A DNA stretch of 64,000 nt from NCBI GenBank assembly GCA_963819715.1, contig CAWFXE010000007.1:11065-75064 (forward strand). Reading direction: 5' to 3'. The stretch's first letter is position 1, and the number at the start of each line of letters is the position of its first letter. Below the pieces are notes generated by a model. It was not told the origin of the DNA, did not search any database, and saw nothing but the letters and a program-made list of their open reading frames with translations. This DNA comes from DASUPK01 sp963819715 (GTDB lineage Bacteria > Actinomycetota > Thermoleophilia > Solirubrobacterales > 70-9). The position numbers were made by a program, and so were the translations under genes. Below, piece after piece: positions 7,588 to 16,587 of the stretch.

Positions 7588-8688
7588 ATGCGCGCGGACC
7601 AGATCCAGGCGCGGGCGATCGCCAAGATCGTGCTCGTGGCGTTGTTCTGGGGCGGAGTCGCCGTCCTGCTGGCGATCGCGCTCCTGCACACGAGGACGAC
7701 GCTGCAGTGGGTTGCCGCCGCGATCTTCCTCGCGTTGGCCCTCGACCCGGCGGTCAACCTGATCCAGCGGGCGTGGCCCGGCGCCGGGAAGATGCCGCGG
7801 GTCCTCGCGATCCTGCTCGTCTATCTGGTCGCGCTCGCGGCGCTGGTCTTCCTGGTGCTCCACGTCTTCCCCGCGATCGTCCACGACATCGAGGGGCTGG
7901 CGCACAAGCTCCCACGCTACGTCCACGACTTCGAGGACTGGGCGAACAACAACAAGCAGTTCCAGGACCTGAACGCGAAGTACCACATCACCGCGAAGCT
8001 GAGCCAGGAGGGCGCCACGCTGCCGTCGCACCTCTCCAGCGGTGCGAGCACCCTGGGCTCCTTCACCGTGAGCATCCTCGAGCACCTGATCGCGGCCATC
8101 ACCGTGATCACCCTGACGTTCTTCCTGCTGCTCGACGGGCGCGGGATGGTCCAGCGCGGCACCGGCAGGCTGCCGGAGCCGCAGAGGGACCGTGCCCGCC
8201 GCATCGCCGACCGGGTCGCCGAGGTGGTCAAGGCCTACGTCAGTGTCAACCTCCTCCTGGCGATCGCAGCGGGATTCCTCACCTGGGGGTTCCTCCAGGC
8301 CGAGGGATTCCACCTGGCCGTGCCGCTCGCGGTGCTGGTCGCGTTCCTCGATCTCATCCCCCTGATTGGGCTGACTATCGGCGGTTTCACGGTCTTCGCC
8401 GTCCTGATGATCGACGGCGGCCCCGGCGACGCGATCGTCTGGTTGATCCTCTTCCTGGTCTACCAGCAAGCCCAGGACCGGGTGATCCAGCCGCTGCTCT
8501 ACAAGGGCGGCGCCCTCAAGGTCAACCCGGCGGTGGCCATCGTCGCTGTGATCGTCGGCGCCGAGCTCGCCGGAGTGCTCGGCGCGCTGCTGGCGATCCC
8601 GACGGCCGCGTCGCTCGGCGTCGTGATCGACGAGCTGGTTCTGTCAGGCCCCCCCGACGGGGCGGCGGAGCCGGAGCCGGGTAAGTAG
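7588..8688 (+). CDS. AI-2E family (DUF20/TqsA-like) membrane transporter
   Basis: Integral membrane protein of 366 aa with the AI-2E exporter architecture: two or three N-terminal membrane helices (residues about 10-85), a soluble segment around 90-180, then further helices (about 160-350) including the long hydrophobic LIGLTIGGFTVFAVLMI and a final AIVAVIVGAELAGVLGALLA. Members export autoinducer-2 or act as ion antiporters; the substrate here is unknown. The ATG at 7588 is preceded by TAGCGT with 8 nt spacing, supporting this start over the longer frame. Its 3' end overlaps the convergent next gene by 45 bp. Confidence 0.85.
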   Translation: MRADQIQARAIAKIVLVALFWGGVAVLLAIALLHTRTTLQWVAAAIFLALALDPAVNLIQRAWPGAGKMPRVLAILLVYLVALAALVFLVLHVFPAIVHDIEGLAHKLPRYVHDFEDWANNNKQFQDLNAKYHITAKLSQEGATLPSHLSSGASTLGSFTVSILEHLIAAITVITLTFFLLLDGRGMVQRGTGRLPEPQRDRARRIADRVAEVVKAYVSVNLLLAIAAGFLTWGFLQAEGFHLAVPLAVLVAFLDLIPLIGLTIGGFTVFAVLMIDGGPGDAIVWLILFLVYQQAQDRVIQPLLYKGGALKVNPAVAIVAVIVGAELAGVLGALLAIPTAASLGVVIDELVLSGPPDGAAEPEPGK

Positions 8689-9405
8689 CTCTCCCCCGCG
8701 CTTCCAGAACGGCTTGCCTCGGTCGCCGGTGAAGCGCTCCTCGGATCGCCGCTTCTGTCCGTGCTTGTAGAAGAGCTTGGCCCAGACGGAGCGCGGCTTC
8801 CCGAGCCGGAATGCGCTGGGCAGTCCGGCGATCGGGATGAGAATGCTCCAGATCGCCATCCCGAACTTCTCCTTGGCCGTGTTGATCAGCGCCAGGATGA
8901 CGCCGAAGAGCCCGATCGTCCCCACCACCGCCTGAACCTCGTCGGCGACCCTCGTCGTCACATCGATCCAGCCGCGCAGGCTGATCAACAGCAGCCCCGA
9001 GACCGCCGCGGCGATCACCACGGCATCGATGGACGCGCGGCCCTGCTTCTCCCAGTAGACGTCCTTGAGGTTGAGCCAGAGCGCGAATTCGTCGAGCGTG
9101 AGACCGGTGCCGATGCCGAAGAACACGGCGACGATCTCGCGCCAGGGGCTGTCGGGCGCGATCGCCACCGAGATGTAGCCGCAGATCAAAATCAGCAGGA
9201 TCCCCCAAACCAGGTGGTGGATATGGGTCCCACCGACGGAGACGTTGCCCGGCCACCAGCTCACCTGGGCCTTGATCATGTGCGCGCTCGTCCGGATGAA
9301 CCCGAACGTGAGCAGGAACGACACGAAGAAGAGGAAGTGCGGCTCCCTTCCCGTGTCAACGATTCCGTCTCGGTAGGCACCAGCGAGGCTCCCAACCACC
9401 AGCAT
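8644..9405 (-). CDS. Conserved integral membrane protein of unknown function
   Basis: A 253 aa protein with about six hydrophobic segments (near residues 22-40, 63-85, 92-108, 125-145, 160-185). It contains a GGTHIHHLVWGI motif after the second helix and a GTGLTLDEFALWLNL segment, a conserved His/Asp/Glu arrangement that could bind a metal. The tail (about 200-253) is basic and cytoplasmic-looking. I do not recognise a characterised family. The ATG has TAGGTT 7 nt upstream (leaderless pattern). It overlaps the end of the convergent AI-2E gene by 45 bp. Confidence 0.75.
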   Translation of the reverse strand: MLVVGSLAGAYRDGIVDTGREPHFLFFVSFLLTFGFIRTSAHMIKAQVSWWPGNVSVGGTHIHHLVWGILLILICGYISVAIAPDSPWREIVAVFFGIGTGLTLDEFALWLNLKDVYWEKQGRASIDAVVIAAAVSGLLLISLRGWIDVTTRVADEVQAVVGTIGLFGVILALINTAKEKFGMAIWSILIPIAGLPSAFRLGKPRSVWAKLFYKHGQKRRSEERFTGDRGKPFWKRGGELLTRLRLRRPVGGA

Positions 9406-9415
9406 GCGGGGAAAC

Positions 9416-10069
9416 CTAAGGGATCCCTCGGACCAGCTCGCAATTCTTGGCGCTGTCGGTACCTCCCCCGCCGCGGCAGGTGTCCCGGCCTGCGCCCCCG
9501 ATCAGCTTGTCGGCGCCGCTGTTTCCGACGAGCACGTCGCTGCCGGCGCCGCCGATGAGCGAGTCGGGCCCTCCACCTCCAACCAGCAGATCCCTGGCCC
9601 CACCCCCAATCAACCGGTCGCGCCCCGAGCCTCCGGCGAGCGGCCGCGGCTGGCCGTCGATCACCGCGCCGACCATTGTGGACAGGTGCGGATCGGCGAC
9701 GAATGTGTCGCTGCCACCCGCGAGGTCACCGACAATCGCCCCGATGTATCCGGCCGCGCAGCTCACCTCCGTCGCGCTGTTCTCCTCGCTCTTGGCGTTG
9801 TCGAGCCTGCAGTTCGCGCCGCTGCCGTCAGGATCGCCCAGACCCTCGGGCGCGGTGAGCACCAGGCGCCCGTCGGATCCGGTGTAGACGGTGATGCGGT
9901 TGTCGATCCGGCGTTGGTCGCTCAGGGTGAGCAGGTTGATCGAGGCCGAGGCCGTCGCCCCGCCACCGTGCACGGTACGGACGAAATCGGTGATGCCGGG
10001 CTGCGCGACGGCGGTCGCGGGCGCCGCGGCCGCGAAGACCGCGAGTACGCAGAGAACCCCAAGCTTCAT
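9416..10069 (-). CDS. Secreted RTX/calcium-binding repeat protein
   Basis: Predicted exported protein of 217 aa. A signal peptide (MKLGVLCVLAVFAAAAPATA) is followed by a region without known domain, then from about residue 145 by tandem nonapeptides of the GGxGxDxLxGG type (GGSGRDRLIGG, GGGGPDSLIGG, GGAGSDVLVGN, GGAGRDTCRGG), which fold as a calcium-binding beta roll. Two cysteine pairs may form disulfides. The ATG at 10069 is preferred to that at 10087 because GGGAGAGG lies right before it. No type I secretion genes are nearby; secretion by Sec is likely. Confidence 0.82.
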   Translation of the reverse strand: MKLGVLCVLAVFAAAAPATAVAQPGITDFVRTVHGGGATASASINLLTLSDQRRIDNRITVYTGSDGRLVLTAPEGLGDPDGSGANCRLDNAKSEENSATEVSCAAGYIGAIVGDLAGGSDTFVADPHLSTMVGAVIDGQPRPLAGGSGRDRLIGGGARDLLVGGGGPDSLIGGAGSDVLVGNSGADKLIGGAGRDTCRGGGGTDSAKNCELVRGIP

Positions 10070-10135
10070 TCCTCTCCCTGGATTCATCTGTTCCGTTCGT
10101 AACCCTGCTTCTGGCCGATCGGAGCGGCCTCGCTC

Positions 10136-11170
10136 CTAGGGAACGAGCACGACCTTGCCGATGTTCCGGCGCTCGCCGATGAACCGGTGGGCGTCGCCCG
10201 CGCGCTCGAACGGGAACGCCTCGGCGATGACCGGATCGATGGAGATCGTGCCCTCGTCGAGCTCCTTGCCGATCGCATCGAGCACCCGGTCGAGGCCCTC
10301 CCTGTCCTGCCAGGCAAGCATGTTGAGGCCGAAGACCCCCTTGTTCTCGCTCATCAGCTGCAGGCTCTTCCACCAGGGAACCGTGGCGAACGGCATGCGC
10401 GCGAGGCTGCTGAACAGCTTCTTCATGTCGCGCCCCGTCTCGGTCGAGGCCTCGGAGAGCCCGTACATGACCAGGCGGCCCCCCTCGCGCAGCAGCCGGT
10501 AGTCCTTGCGGAAGTTGGTCGGCCCGGTCGCATCCATCACGAGGTCGATGCCCTCGCCGCCCATGATTCGCCGGACCTCCTGCTCGAAGTCCTGGGTGCG
10601 GTAGTCGATCGCGTGCTCCACGCCCTGCTCGCGGATGGCGTCGTGCTTGGACGCCGAGGCGGTGCCGAAGATCTCGGCCTTGCGAGAGCGGGCGATCTGC
10701 GTCGCCGAGATCCCGACCCCGCCCGCGGCGGCGTGGATCAGGACGCGCTCACCCTCCCGCAGGCCACCCATCATCACGAGGGCGACGTAGGAGGTCGTGT
10801 AGTTGACGGGGAAGGCCGCGCCCTGCTCGTAGCTCCAGCCGTCCGGGAGCGGGATCGCCTGGTCCTCCGGAACCGTGACCATCGAAGCCTGACCGCCGAA
10901 TCGGGTCCCCGCCATCACCTTGTCGCCGGCCTTGATCTCCTCGACGCCATCGCCCACCGACTCGACGTCTCCGGCGACCTCGTAGCCGACGGTGCACGGT
11001 GGCTTGGGCGCTTCGGGGTAGAGGCCGACGCGGGCCATCGTGTCCGCGAAGTTGATGCCGGCCGCCTTGACTGCGATCCGCACTTCGCCGGGGCCCACGG
11101 TTGGATCCGGCATCTCCTGAACCTGGAGCACCTCGGGTCCCCCATGCTCCGTGATCACCACGGCCCTCAT
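10136..11170 (-). CDS. Zinc-independent quinone oxidoreductase (MDR superfamily)
   Basis: NADPH-dependent medium-chain dehydrogenase/reductase of 344 aa. The N-terminal GroES-like domain has AVKAAGINFADTMARVGLYP; the Rossmann domain carries the nucleotide loop HAAAGGVG near residue 147. The catalytic-zinc ligands of alcohol dehydrogenases are not evident, which with the KDYRLLREGGRLVMYG region resembles quinone reductases of the VAT-1 type. The ATG at 11170 has TAGGGT 6 nt before it, overlapping the region just past the serA stop, so it likely has its own leaderless transcript. Substrate not predictable. Confidence 0.85.
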   Translation of the reverse strand: MRAVVITEHGGPEVLQVQEMPDPTVGPGEVRIAVKAAGINFADTMARVGLYPEAPKPPCTVGYEVAGDVESVGDGVEEIKAGDKVMAGTRFGGQASMVTVPEDQAIPLPDGWSYEQGAAFPVNYTTSYVALVMMGGLREGERVLIHAAAGGVGISATQIARSRKAEIFGTASASKHDAIREQGVEHAIDYRTQDFEQEVRRIMGGEGIDLVMDATGPTNFRKDYRLLREGGRLVMYGLSEASTETGRDMKKLFSSLARMPFATVPWWKSLQLMSENKGVFGLNMLAWQDREGLDRVLDAIGKELDEGTISIDPVIAEAFPFERAGDAHRFIGERRNIGKVVLVP

Positions 11171-11186
11171 GTGCGGACCCTATTCC

Positions 11187-12767
11187 CTATAGCGAGACGG
11201 CGCGGCCGACCGAGAATCCCTCGAGCTCCAGGATCCGGTCGATCGTGGCGGGGTTCACCGGCGCGTCGGTGGTGAGCGCCATCACGGCCGTATCGCCATC
11301 GGGCTCGGCCCCGACGGCGGCGGAGACGATGTTGACGCCCTCCTCGCCGAAGATCGTCCCGACTCGGCCGATCATCCCGGGCTGGTCGGAGTAGCGGAAG
11401 ATCGCGAGGTGGTCGGCGAAGGGCAGGTAGAAGTCCTCTCCCCAGACCCGCGCCAGGTAGGGGATGTTGCGGGGTCCGACCCCCGTACCTGCGACCTCGA
11501 CGACCTCGTCGCCCGGGCGGAGCCGGACCACGACGAGCTCCGTGAAGTCATCCGAGCTGGCGTCGCTGGTCTCGATCAGCTCGATGCCCCGCTCCTCGGC
11601 CATATGGGGTCCGTTGACGAGGTTGACCGGCTCCTCTGTGTGGCCGGAGAGAATCCCGACGAGCGTGGCGATGCCGAGGATGCGCGTGTCCTGGTCCGCC
11701 AGGCGGCCACGGAACTCCACCTCGACGCGGTCGGGCGCACCCTCCCCCAGCGCCTGCGCGAGCCGGCCGAGCTTCTCGCAGAGCGGGACGAAGGGCGCCA
11801 GCTGCTCCATCACCTCCGGCCGGACGGCGGCGATGTTGACCGCCGTCGTCACCACTCCGCCGGTGAGGGCCGCGGTGACCTGCTCGGCCGTGACGACACC
11901 GGCCCGGTCCTGCGCCTCGGCGGTCGAGGCTCCGAGGTGGGGCGTCACCACCACGTCGTCGCGATCGAGGACGGGATGCCCGCTGAACGGCTCCTCCGGG
12001 AACACGTCCAGCGCGGCGCCGGCGAGCTTGCCCGACTCGAGACCGGCGACCAGGGCCTCAAGGTCGATCAGCTCGCCTCGGGCGCAGTTCACGATCCTCG
12101 CCCCGTCTCGCATCTTCGAAATCGCGGCCTCGTTGATGAAGTCGACGGTTTCGCTGGTCTTGGGCAGGTGCAGGCTGATGAAGTCGGAACGGGCGTAGAG
12201 CTCATCCGGGTCGTCAACGCCCTCCACCCCGAGCTCACGGAACCGCTCAGCGGTGACGAACTTGTCATAGGCGACGACCTGCATGTCAAAGGCCTGGGCC
12301 CTGGCCGTGACGAGCTGGCCGATCCGGCCGAATCCGAGCACGCCGAGCGTCTTGCCGTAGAGCTCGGTCCCCTTGAAGCTTGAGCGGTCCCACCTGCCGG
12401 CGGTGAGAGAGGCGTGCGCCTGCGGGATGTTCCGGCAGAGGGCGAGCATCAGCGCCAGGGTGTGCTCGGCGGCGGCGATCGAGTTCGCCTCCGGGGCGTT
12501 GGCGACGATGATTCCGCGCTTCGTGGCGGCCTCGATGTCGACGTTGTCCACGCCGGTGCCGGCGCGGCCGATCACCTTGAGCCGCTCCCCGCGCTCGATC
12601 AGGTCGGGTGTGAGCTTCGTGGCGGAGCGGATCAGGATGCCGTCGAACTCGCCGATCCGCTTCTCGAGCTCGCCGCCGTCCCAGTCCATGCCCAGCTCGA
12701 CGTCGAACTGCTCCTGGAGGAGCTCGACGCCCGAGTCGGCGATCTTCTCCTTGACGAGGACCTTCAC
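11187..12767 (-). CDS. serA: D-3-phosphoglycerate dehydrogenase
   Basis: First enzyme of serine synthesis, oxidising 3-phosphoglycerate with NAD. The 526 aa length, with an extra domain, matches the long actinobacterial type. NAD loop GVLGFGRIG is near residue 145, catalytic Arg/Glu/His are in NCARGELID and VVTPHLGAST. After the catalytic core come an allosteric substrate-binding domain (about 320-450) and a C-terminal ACT domain (about 455-526, FRYSDQPGMIGRVG) that senses serine. The GTG start overlaps the serC stop as GTGA, so the two are probably translationally coupled. A longer frame runs upstream but only as serC antisense-like shadow. Confidence 0.96.
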   Translation of the reverse strand: MKVLVKEKIADSGVELLQEQFDVELGMDWDGGELEKRIGEFDGILIRSATKLTPDLIERGERLKVIGRAGTGVDNVDIEAATKRGIIVANAPEANSIAAAEHTLALMLALCRNIPQAHASLTAGRWDRSSFKGTELYGKTLGVLGFGRIGQLVTARAQAFDMQVVAYDKFVTAERFRELGVEGVDDPDELYARSDFISLHLPKTSETVDFINEAAISKMRDGARIVNCARGELIDLEALVAGLESGKLAGAALDVFPEEPFSGHPVLDRDDVVVTPHLGASTAEAQDRAGVVTAEQVTAALTGGVVTTAVNIAAVRPEVMEQLAPFVPLCEKLGRLAQALGEGAPDRVEVEFRGRLADQDTRILGIATLVGILSGHTEEPVNLVNGPHMAEERGIELIETSDASSDDFTELVVVRLRPGDEVVEVAGTGVGPRNIPYLARVWGEDFYLPFADHLAIFRYSDQPGMIGRVGTIFGEEGVNIVSAAVGAEPDGDTAVMALTTDAPVNPATIDRILELEGFSVGRAVSL

Positions 12768-13900
12768 CGGCGCACGTCGTCCGCGTTCTCGAGCACCCAG
12801 TCGATGCAGGCCGTGAGGGCCTCGACGTCGCCGGGATCCACCGCCGGGAACATCCCGATCCGGAGCTGGTTGCGACCCAGCTTCCGGTATGGCTCCGTAT
12901 CGACGATCCCGTTGGCACGCAGGGTGGCGGCGAGGGCGGCCGCGTCGATCTCCTCGTCGAAGTCGATCGTGCCGACGACGGCCGAGCGCTTGGCGGGGTC
13001 GGAAACGAAGGGCGTCGCCGCGTCCGATCCCTCGGCCCACCCGTAGAGATGGCCCGAGGACTCGCGGCTCCTCGACACTCCGAAATCCAGCCCTCCCCCG
13101 TCGAGCAGCCACTCGATCTGGTCGGCGAGCAGGAAGAGAGTCGCCAGCGCGGGGGTGTTGTAGGTCTGCTCCTTGCGCGAGTTCTCCAGGGCGGTCGACA
13201 GCGAGAGAGACGCCGGCTGCCAGCGGCCCTCGGCTCTGTCGAGCTCCTCGATCCGCGCGATCGCGGCGGGGCTCAGGATCGCCAGCCAGAGGCCGCCCTC
13301 CGAGGCGAAGGCCTTCTGCGGGGCGAAGTAGTACGCGTCCGCCTCCGCGATCTCCACCGGCAGGCCGCCGGCGCCGGAGGTGGCGTCGATGAGGACCAGG
13401 GCTTCACCCGCGTCCGCCGGCCGCTCCACGGGCACCATCACGCCCGTCGAGGTCTCGTTCTGGGCCCAGGCGATCACATCGGCCCGGGGATCTCCGGCCG
13501 GCGCCGGGGCGTCGCCTGGCTCGGCCTCGATCAGGATCGGCTCTGCCAGAAAGGGGGCGCCCGCCGTCGCCTTGGCGAACTTGGACGAGAACTCCCCGTA
13601 GGTGAGGTGGAGGGGCCGCTCGCGGACGATGCAGGTCGCGGCGGCGTCCCAGAAGGCGGTGGTGCCGCCGTTGCCGAGGGCGACCTCGTAGCCGTCAGGG
13701 AGCGAGAAGAGCTCGCCGAGCCCGGCCGTGATTCGCGCCACGAGATCCCTGACCGGCGCCTGGCGGTGCGAGGTCCCGAGCAGGCCGGTCTGCTCGGCCA
13801 ATCTGGCCACGGCTTCCGGTCTGACCTTCGACGGCCCGCAGCCGAAGCGGCCGTCGGCGGGCTTCAATGCGCTGGGGATCTCAATGATTGTTCGTGTCAT
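12764..13900 (-). CDS. serC: Phosphoserine aminotransferase
   Basis: Second enzyme of serine synthesis, a class V PLP aminotransferase that makes 3-phosphoserine from 3-phosphohydroxypyruvate and glutamate. The 378 aa product starts MTRTIIEIPSALKPADGRFG and has FGCGPSKVRPE, the PLP lysine in YYFAPQKAFASEGG, and the LGRNQLRIGMFPA end region, resembling the mycobacterial type. The ATG at 13900 gives the family's usual N-terminus; a longer frame exists. TACTCT lies 13 nt upstream as a -10 candidate. It is the first gene of a serC-serA pair. Confidence 0.94.
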   Translation of the reverse strand: MTRTIIEIPSALKPADGRFGCGPSKVRPEAVARLAEQTGLLGTSHRQAPVRDLVARITAGLGELFSLPDGYEVALGNGGTTAFWDAAATCIVRERPLHLTYGEFSSKFAKATAGAPFLAEPILIEAEPGDAPAPAGDPRADVIAWAQNETSTGVMVPVERPADAGEALVLIDATSGAGGLPVEIAEADAYYFAPQKAFASEGGLWLAILSPAAIARIEELDRAEGRWQPASLSLSTALENSRKEQTYNTPALATLFLLADQIEWLLDGGGLDFGVSRSRESSGHLYGWAEGSDAATPFVSDPAKRSAVVGTIDFDEEIDAAALAATLRANGIVDTEPYRKLGRNQLRIGMFPAVDPGDVEALTACIDWVLENADDVRR

Positions 13901-14034
13901 CGGCGGACCGCGGAGAGTAACTGCCCGGGATGCTGGGCTGGCCTCCGTCGCGTGGGATAGGGTGGCCGCGCGTCCGAGGGGCCGGCTCACGCCGGGGGCG
14001 GTCACATCCCCGAGACCTCGACCTGGAGAGAGAT

Positions 14035-14664
14035 ATGTACCCAATCAGCTACGACGCCGATCCGGCCCTTGAGGGCAGGAATCGGCTCACATCGTTCTTC
14101 CGATACATCGTCGCAATCCCCTGGTTGATCGTCGCGAGCATCTACGGCTTCGTCGCCGAGATCGCGGCGGTGATCGCTTGGTTCGCGATCGTCTTCACCG
14201 GCAAGTACCCCGAGGGCATCTACAACTTCAACGCGGGCTACCTGCGAATGATCAGCCGCGTTTACGGTTTCGAGTATCTGCTCAACGACGAGTGGCCGCC
14301 GTTCGGCGGTGAGGACGCGCCGGACTACCCCGTCCGGATCGGCATTCCTCCGCCGCTCGAGGGGTACGACCGGCTCAAGACCGGCCTGCGCCTGATCATC
14401 GGTATCCCGGTCTGGTTGCTGGCAATCGTCCAGTCGATCATTCTGGCCGTCTGCGCACTGATCGCCTGGTTCGTGATCCTGTTCACCGGCAAGCTGCCGG
14501 AGGGCCTGTTCAATCCGATGCGCTCTGCGATCGCGTACATCACTCGGGGAACCGGCTACTTCCTGCTGCTCACCGAGGACTACCCGCCGTTCTCCTACGA
14601 GGAGGGTGGCGCGACTCCCCCGAGCGGTCAGATCAGCAGCGAGGCCGCAAGCCGCGAGAACTAG
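14035..14664 (+). CDS. DUF4389 membrane protein with internal duplication
   Basis: A 209 aa membrane protein made of two similar halves. Each half has two hydrophobic helices followed by the same motif: FAIVFTGKYPEGIYNF near residue 55 and FVILFTGKLPEGLFNP near 150, then a YG/TGYF...PPF ending. This is the DUF4389 pattern; the function is unknown. The ATG has GGAGAG upstream at good spacing, and TAGGGT at about 13957 is a promoter candidate. It is divergent from serC and is followed after 2 nt by the cupin gene. Confidence 0.85.
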   Translation: MYPISYDADPALEGRNRLTSFFRYIVAIPWLIVASIYGFVAEIAAVIAWFAIVFTGKYPEGIYNFNAGYLRMISRVYGFEYLLNDEWPPFGGEDAPDYPVRIGIPPPLEGYDRLKTGLRLIIGIPVWLLAIVQSIILAVCALIAWFVILFTGKLPEGLFNPMRSAIAYITRGTGYFLLLTEDYPPFSYEEGGATPPSGQISSEAASREN

Positions 14665-14666
14665 AG

Positions 14667-15077
14667 ATGTCCGAGGTGACCCGGGGCGACGGCTGGGCCG
14701 TCGCCCCGGACCTCGATTCGCTGGGCGAGGGCTACGGCTTTCGCAAGCTGCGACGCGAGCTGGACGTCACGGAGTTCGGCGTCAACGTGATCACCATCCC
14801 GCCCGGATACGCCACCGGCGGGCACTACCACGAGCGCCAGCAGGAGCTCTACTTCGTCCACCGCGGCGCCATCGTGATGACCTTCGGCGACGGCGTCAAG
14901 GCCGAGCTCCGGGAGGGCGGTGCCGCCCGGGTGGACGCGGCGACCGTTCGCTCGGTCCGCAACCTGAGCGAGACCGAGGACGCTCAGTACCTGATCGTCG
15001 GCGCGGAGGCCGGCTACGTCGGGCGGGACGCTCACGTGCCCGAGGGTCAGACGAGCCCCCGCGGGCCCGGGTTCTAG
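14667..15077 (+). CDS. Single-domain cupin protein
   Basis: A 136 aa beta-barrel protein of the cupin superfamily. The first cupin motif is visible as GGHYHERQQELYFVHRG near residue 50, with two histidines and a glutamate placed as metal ligands; the second motif (DAATVRSVRNLS, near 90) lacks an obvious histidine. Such proteins bind small molecules or act as dioxygenases or isomerases; which applies here cannot be told. It starts 2 nt after the DUF4389 stop and is probably cotranscribed with it. Confidence 0.8.
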   Translation: MSEVTRGDGWAVAPDLDSLGEGYGFRKLRRELDVTEFGVNVITIPPGYATGGHYHERQQELYFVHRGAIVMTFGDGVKAELREGGAARVDAATVRSVRNLSETEDAQYLIVGAEAGYVGRDAHVPEGQTSPRGPGF

Positions 15078-15097
15078 CCTGACGCCGCCCGGTGATC

Positions 15098-15138
15098 TAG
15101 CGTGTGACTGGAATCGGGCGCAACCCCTGACGCCCGAT
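15098..15138 (+). promoter_or_regulatory. Promoter and 5' UTR hairpin before DUF805 gene
   Basis: TAGCGT at 15098-15103 is a -10 candidate. It is followed by a perfect 8-bp hairpin, ATCGGGCG (15113-15120) and CGCCCGAT (15131-15138) with a 10 nt loop, then the Shine-Dalgarno of the DUF805 gene. There is no U-run, so a terminator of the cupin gene is less likely than a structured leader. Confidence 0.4.
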
Positions 15139-15158
15139 CACAACCGAGGGAGAAGAGA

Positions 15159-15536
15159 ATGACCTTTAGCGAAGCGGTTAAGTCCGGCTTCGACCATTAC
15201 GTGACCTTCACCGGTCGGGCATCGAGGCCGGCCTACTGGTGGTGGTTCTTGTTCGGCATCCTGGTCGGGATCGCGGCGAACATCATCGACGCGATCATCG
15301 GCTCATTCGGAGTGATCAGCGGCCTGGCCGCCCTGGCCCTGTTTCTCCCGGGCCTGGCGGTCGGCGTCCGGCGGCTTCACGACATCAACAAGAGCGGCTG
15401 GTGGATCCTGATCCTCCTGATCCCGATCGTCGGCTTCGTCCTCTGGCTCATCTGGTTCACGCGCGAGGGCGATGCGGGCGACAACCAATACGGACCGCCT
15501 CCCGTTGAGGGAGTTCCGGCACCGAGCCCCGCCTGA
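15159..15536 (+). CDS. DUF805 family membrane protein
   Basis: A 125 aa protein with three or four membrane helices. It shows the DUF805 features: an amphipathic N-terminus MTFSEAVKSGFDHYVTFTGRASR, an aromatic WWWF turn into the first helix, the GVRRLHDINKSGWW motif after the third, and a polar, proline-rich tail (DNQYGPPPVEG). Function of the family is not established. The ATG is preceded by GAGGGAGAAGAG. It is convergent with ilvC, with 36 bp between the stops. Confidence 0.88.
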   Translation: MTFSEAVKSGFDHYVTFTGRASRPAYWWWFLFGILVGIAANIIDAIIGSFGVISGLAALALFLPGLAVGVRRLHDINKSGWWILILLIPIVGFVLWLIWFTREGDAGDNQYGPPPVEGVPAPSPA

Positions 15537-15572
15537 TCCACCCGTAGCACGAGCGGCGGCAAGAGCCTCCGG

Positions 15573-16574
15573 CTAATCCTCGATCCAGGGCATCATCGAG
15601 CGGAGGCTCTTGCCGACCTGCTCCACCTGCGAGCCGGCCGCCTCCTCCCGCATGCGCTGGAAGTTCTCCTGGCCCGCCTCGTTCTCGGCGATCCATTCCT
15701 TGGCGAACTCGCCCGACTGGATGTCGGCGAGGATCTTCTTCATCGCCTGACGGGTCTCGTCGGTGATCACCTTGGGGCCGCGGGTCATGTCGCCGTACTC
15801 GGCGGTGTTGGAGATCGAGTGGCGCATCCCCTGGATGCCGTGCTCGTACATCAGGTCGACGATCAGCTTGAGCTCGTGCAGGCACTCGAAGTAGGCGAGG
15901 CGCGGGTCGTAGCCGGCCTCCACGAGCGTGTCGAAGCCGGCGCGGACCAGCTCCGTGGCCCCGCCGCAGAGGACGGCCTGTTCGCCGAAGAGATCGGTCT
16001 CGGCCTCGTCCTTGAAGGTGGTCTCGATGATCCCGGCGCGGCCGCCGCCGATGCCGCTGGCGTAGGCGAGGACCTGATCGCGGGCGGTGCCGGTGGCGTC
16101 CTGGTGGACAGCCATCAGGCACGGCACTCCGGCGCCGTCGACGAACTCGCGCCGCACCAGGTGGCCGGGTCCCTTGGGGGCGACCATTCCGACGTCCACG
16201 CCGGGCGGGGGCTCGATCTGGCCGAAGCGGATGGCGAAGCCGTGGGCGAACATCAGCAGGTTGCCGTCGGCGATCCCGTCGGCGATCTCCTCCCGCCAGA
16301 TCTGAGCCTGCTTCTCGTCCGGTAGCAGGATCATCACGACGTCGCCCGCGCTGGCCGCGTCGGCGACGTCCATCACCTCCAGGCCCTCGCCCTCGGCGTC
16401 GGCGCGGCTTGAGGAATCCGGGCGGAGGCCGACGACGACCTTGACGCCCGAGTCCATCAGGTTCAGCGCGTGGGCGTGTCCCTGGGAGCCGTACCCGAGG
16501 ATCGCGACGGTCTTCCCCTCCAGGACGGAGAGGTCGGCGTCCTTGTCGTAGAGAACCTCGTCGGCGGCTGCCAT
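15573..16574 (-). CDS. ilvC: Ketol-acid reductoisomerase (class I)
   Basis: Converts acetolactate or acetohydroxybutyrate to the dihydroxy acids of valine and isoleucine synthesis, using NADPH and magnesium. The 333 aa length is class I. The nucleotide loop is ILGYGSQGHAHALNL near residue 30, with arginine and serines in GLRPDSSSRADAE suited to NADPH; metal ligands lie in DEAETDLFGEQAVLCGG and FECLHELKLIVDLMYE. The ATG is 13 nt past the menE stop; TAGCAT 10 nt before it, overlapping the menE stop codon, could give a separate leaderless transcript. It is unusual in being separated from ilvBN by the men genes. Confidence 0.97.
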   Translation of the reverse strand: MAAADEVLYDKDADLSVLEGKTVAILGYGSQGHAHALNLMDSGVKVVVGLRPDSSSRADAEGEGLEVMDVADAASAGDVVMILLPDEKQAQIWREEIADGIADGNLLMFAHGFAIRFGQIEPPPGVDVGMVAPKGPGHLVRREFVDGAGVPCLMAVHQDATGTARDQVLAYASGIGGGRAGIIETTFKDEAETDLFGEQAVLCGGATELVRAGFDTLVEAGYDPRLAYFECLHELKLIVDLMYEHGIQGMRHSISNTAEYGDMTRGPKVITDETRQAMKKILADIQSGEFAKEWIAENEAGQENFQRMREEAAGSQVEQVGKSLRSMMPWIED

Positions 16575-16587
16575 GCGGCGGCGGATG

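Noticed and set aside
9416..9640. Repeats in the RTX gene as a CRISPR or minisatellite
   Set aside because: The periodicity comes from the GGxGxDxLxGG protein repeat; at DNA level the units are too diverged.
15537..15572. Bidirectional terminator between DUF805 and ilvC
   Set aside because: GGAGGC-TCTT-GCCGCC gives only a mismatched stem with no U-run on either strand; evidence too weak.
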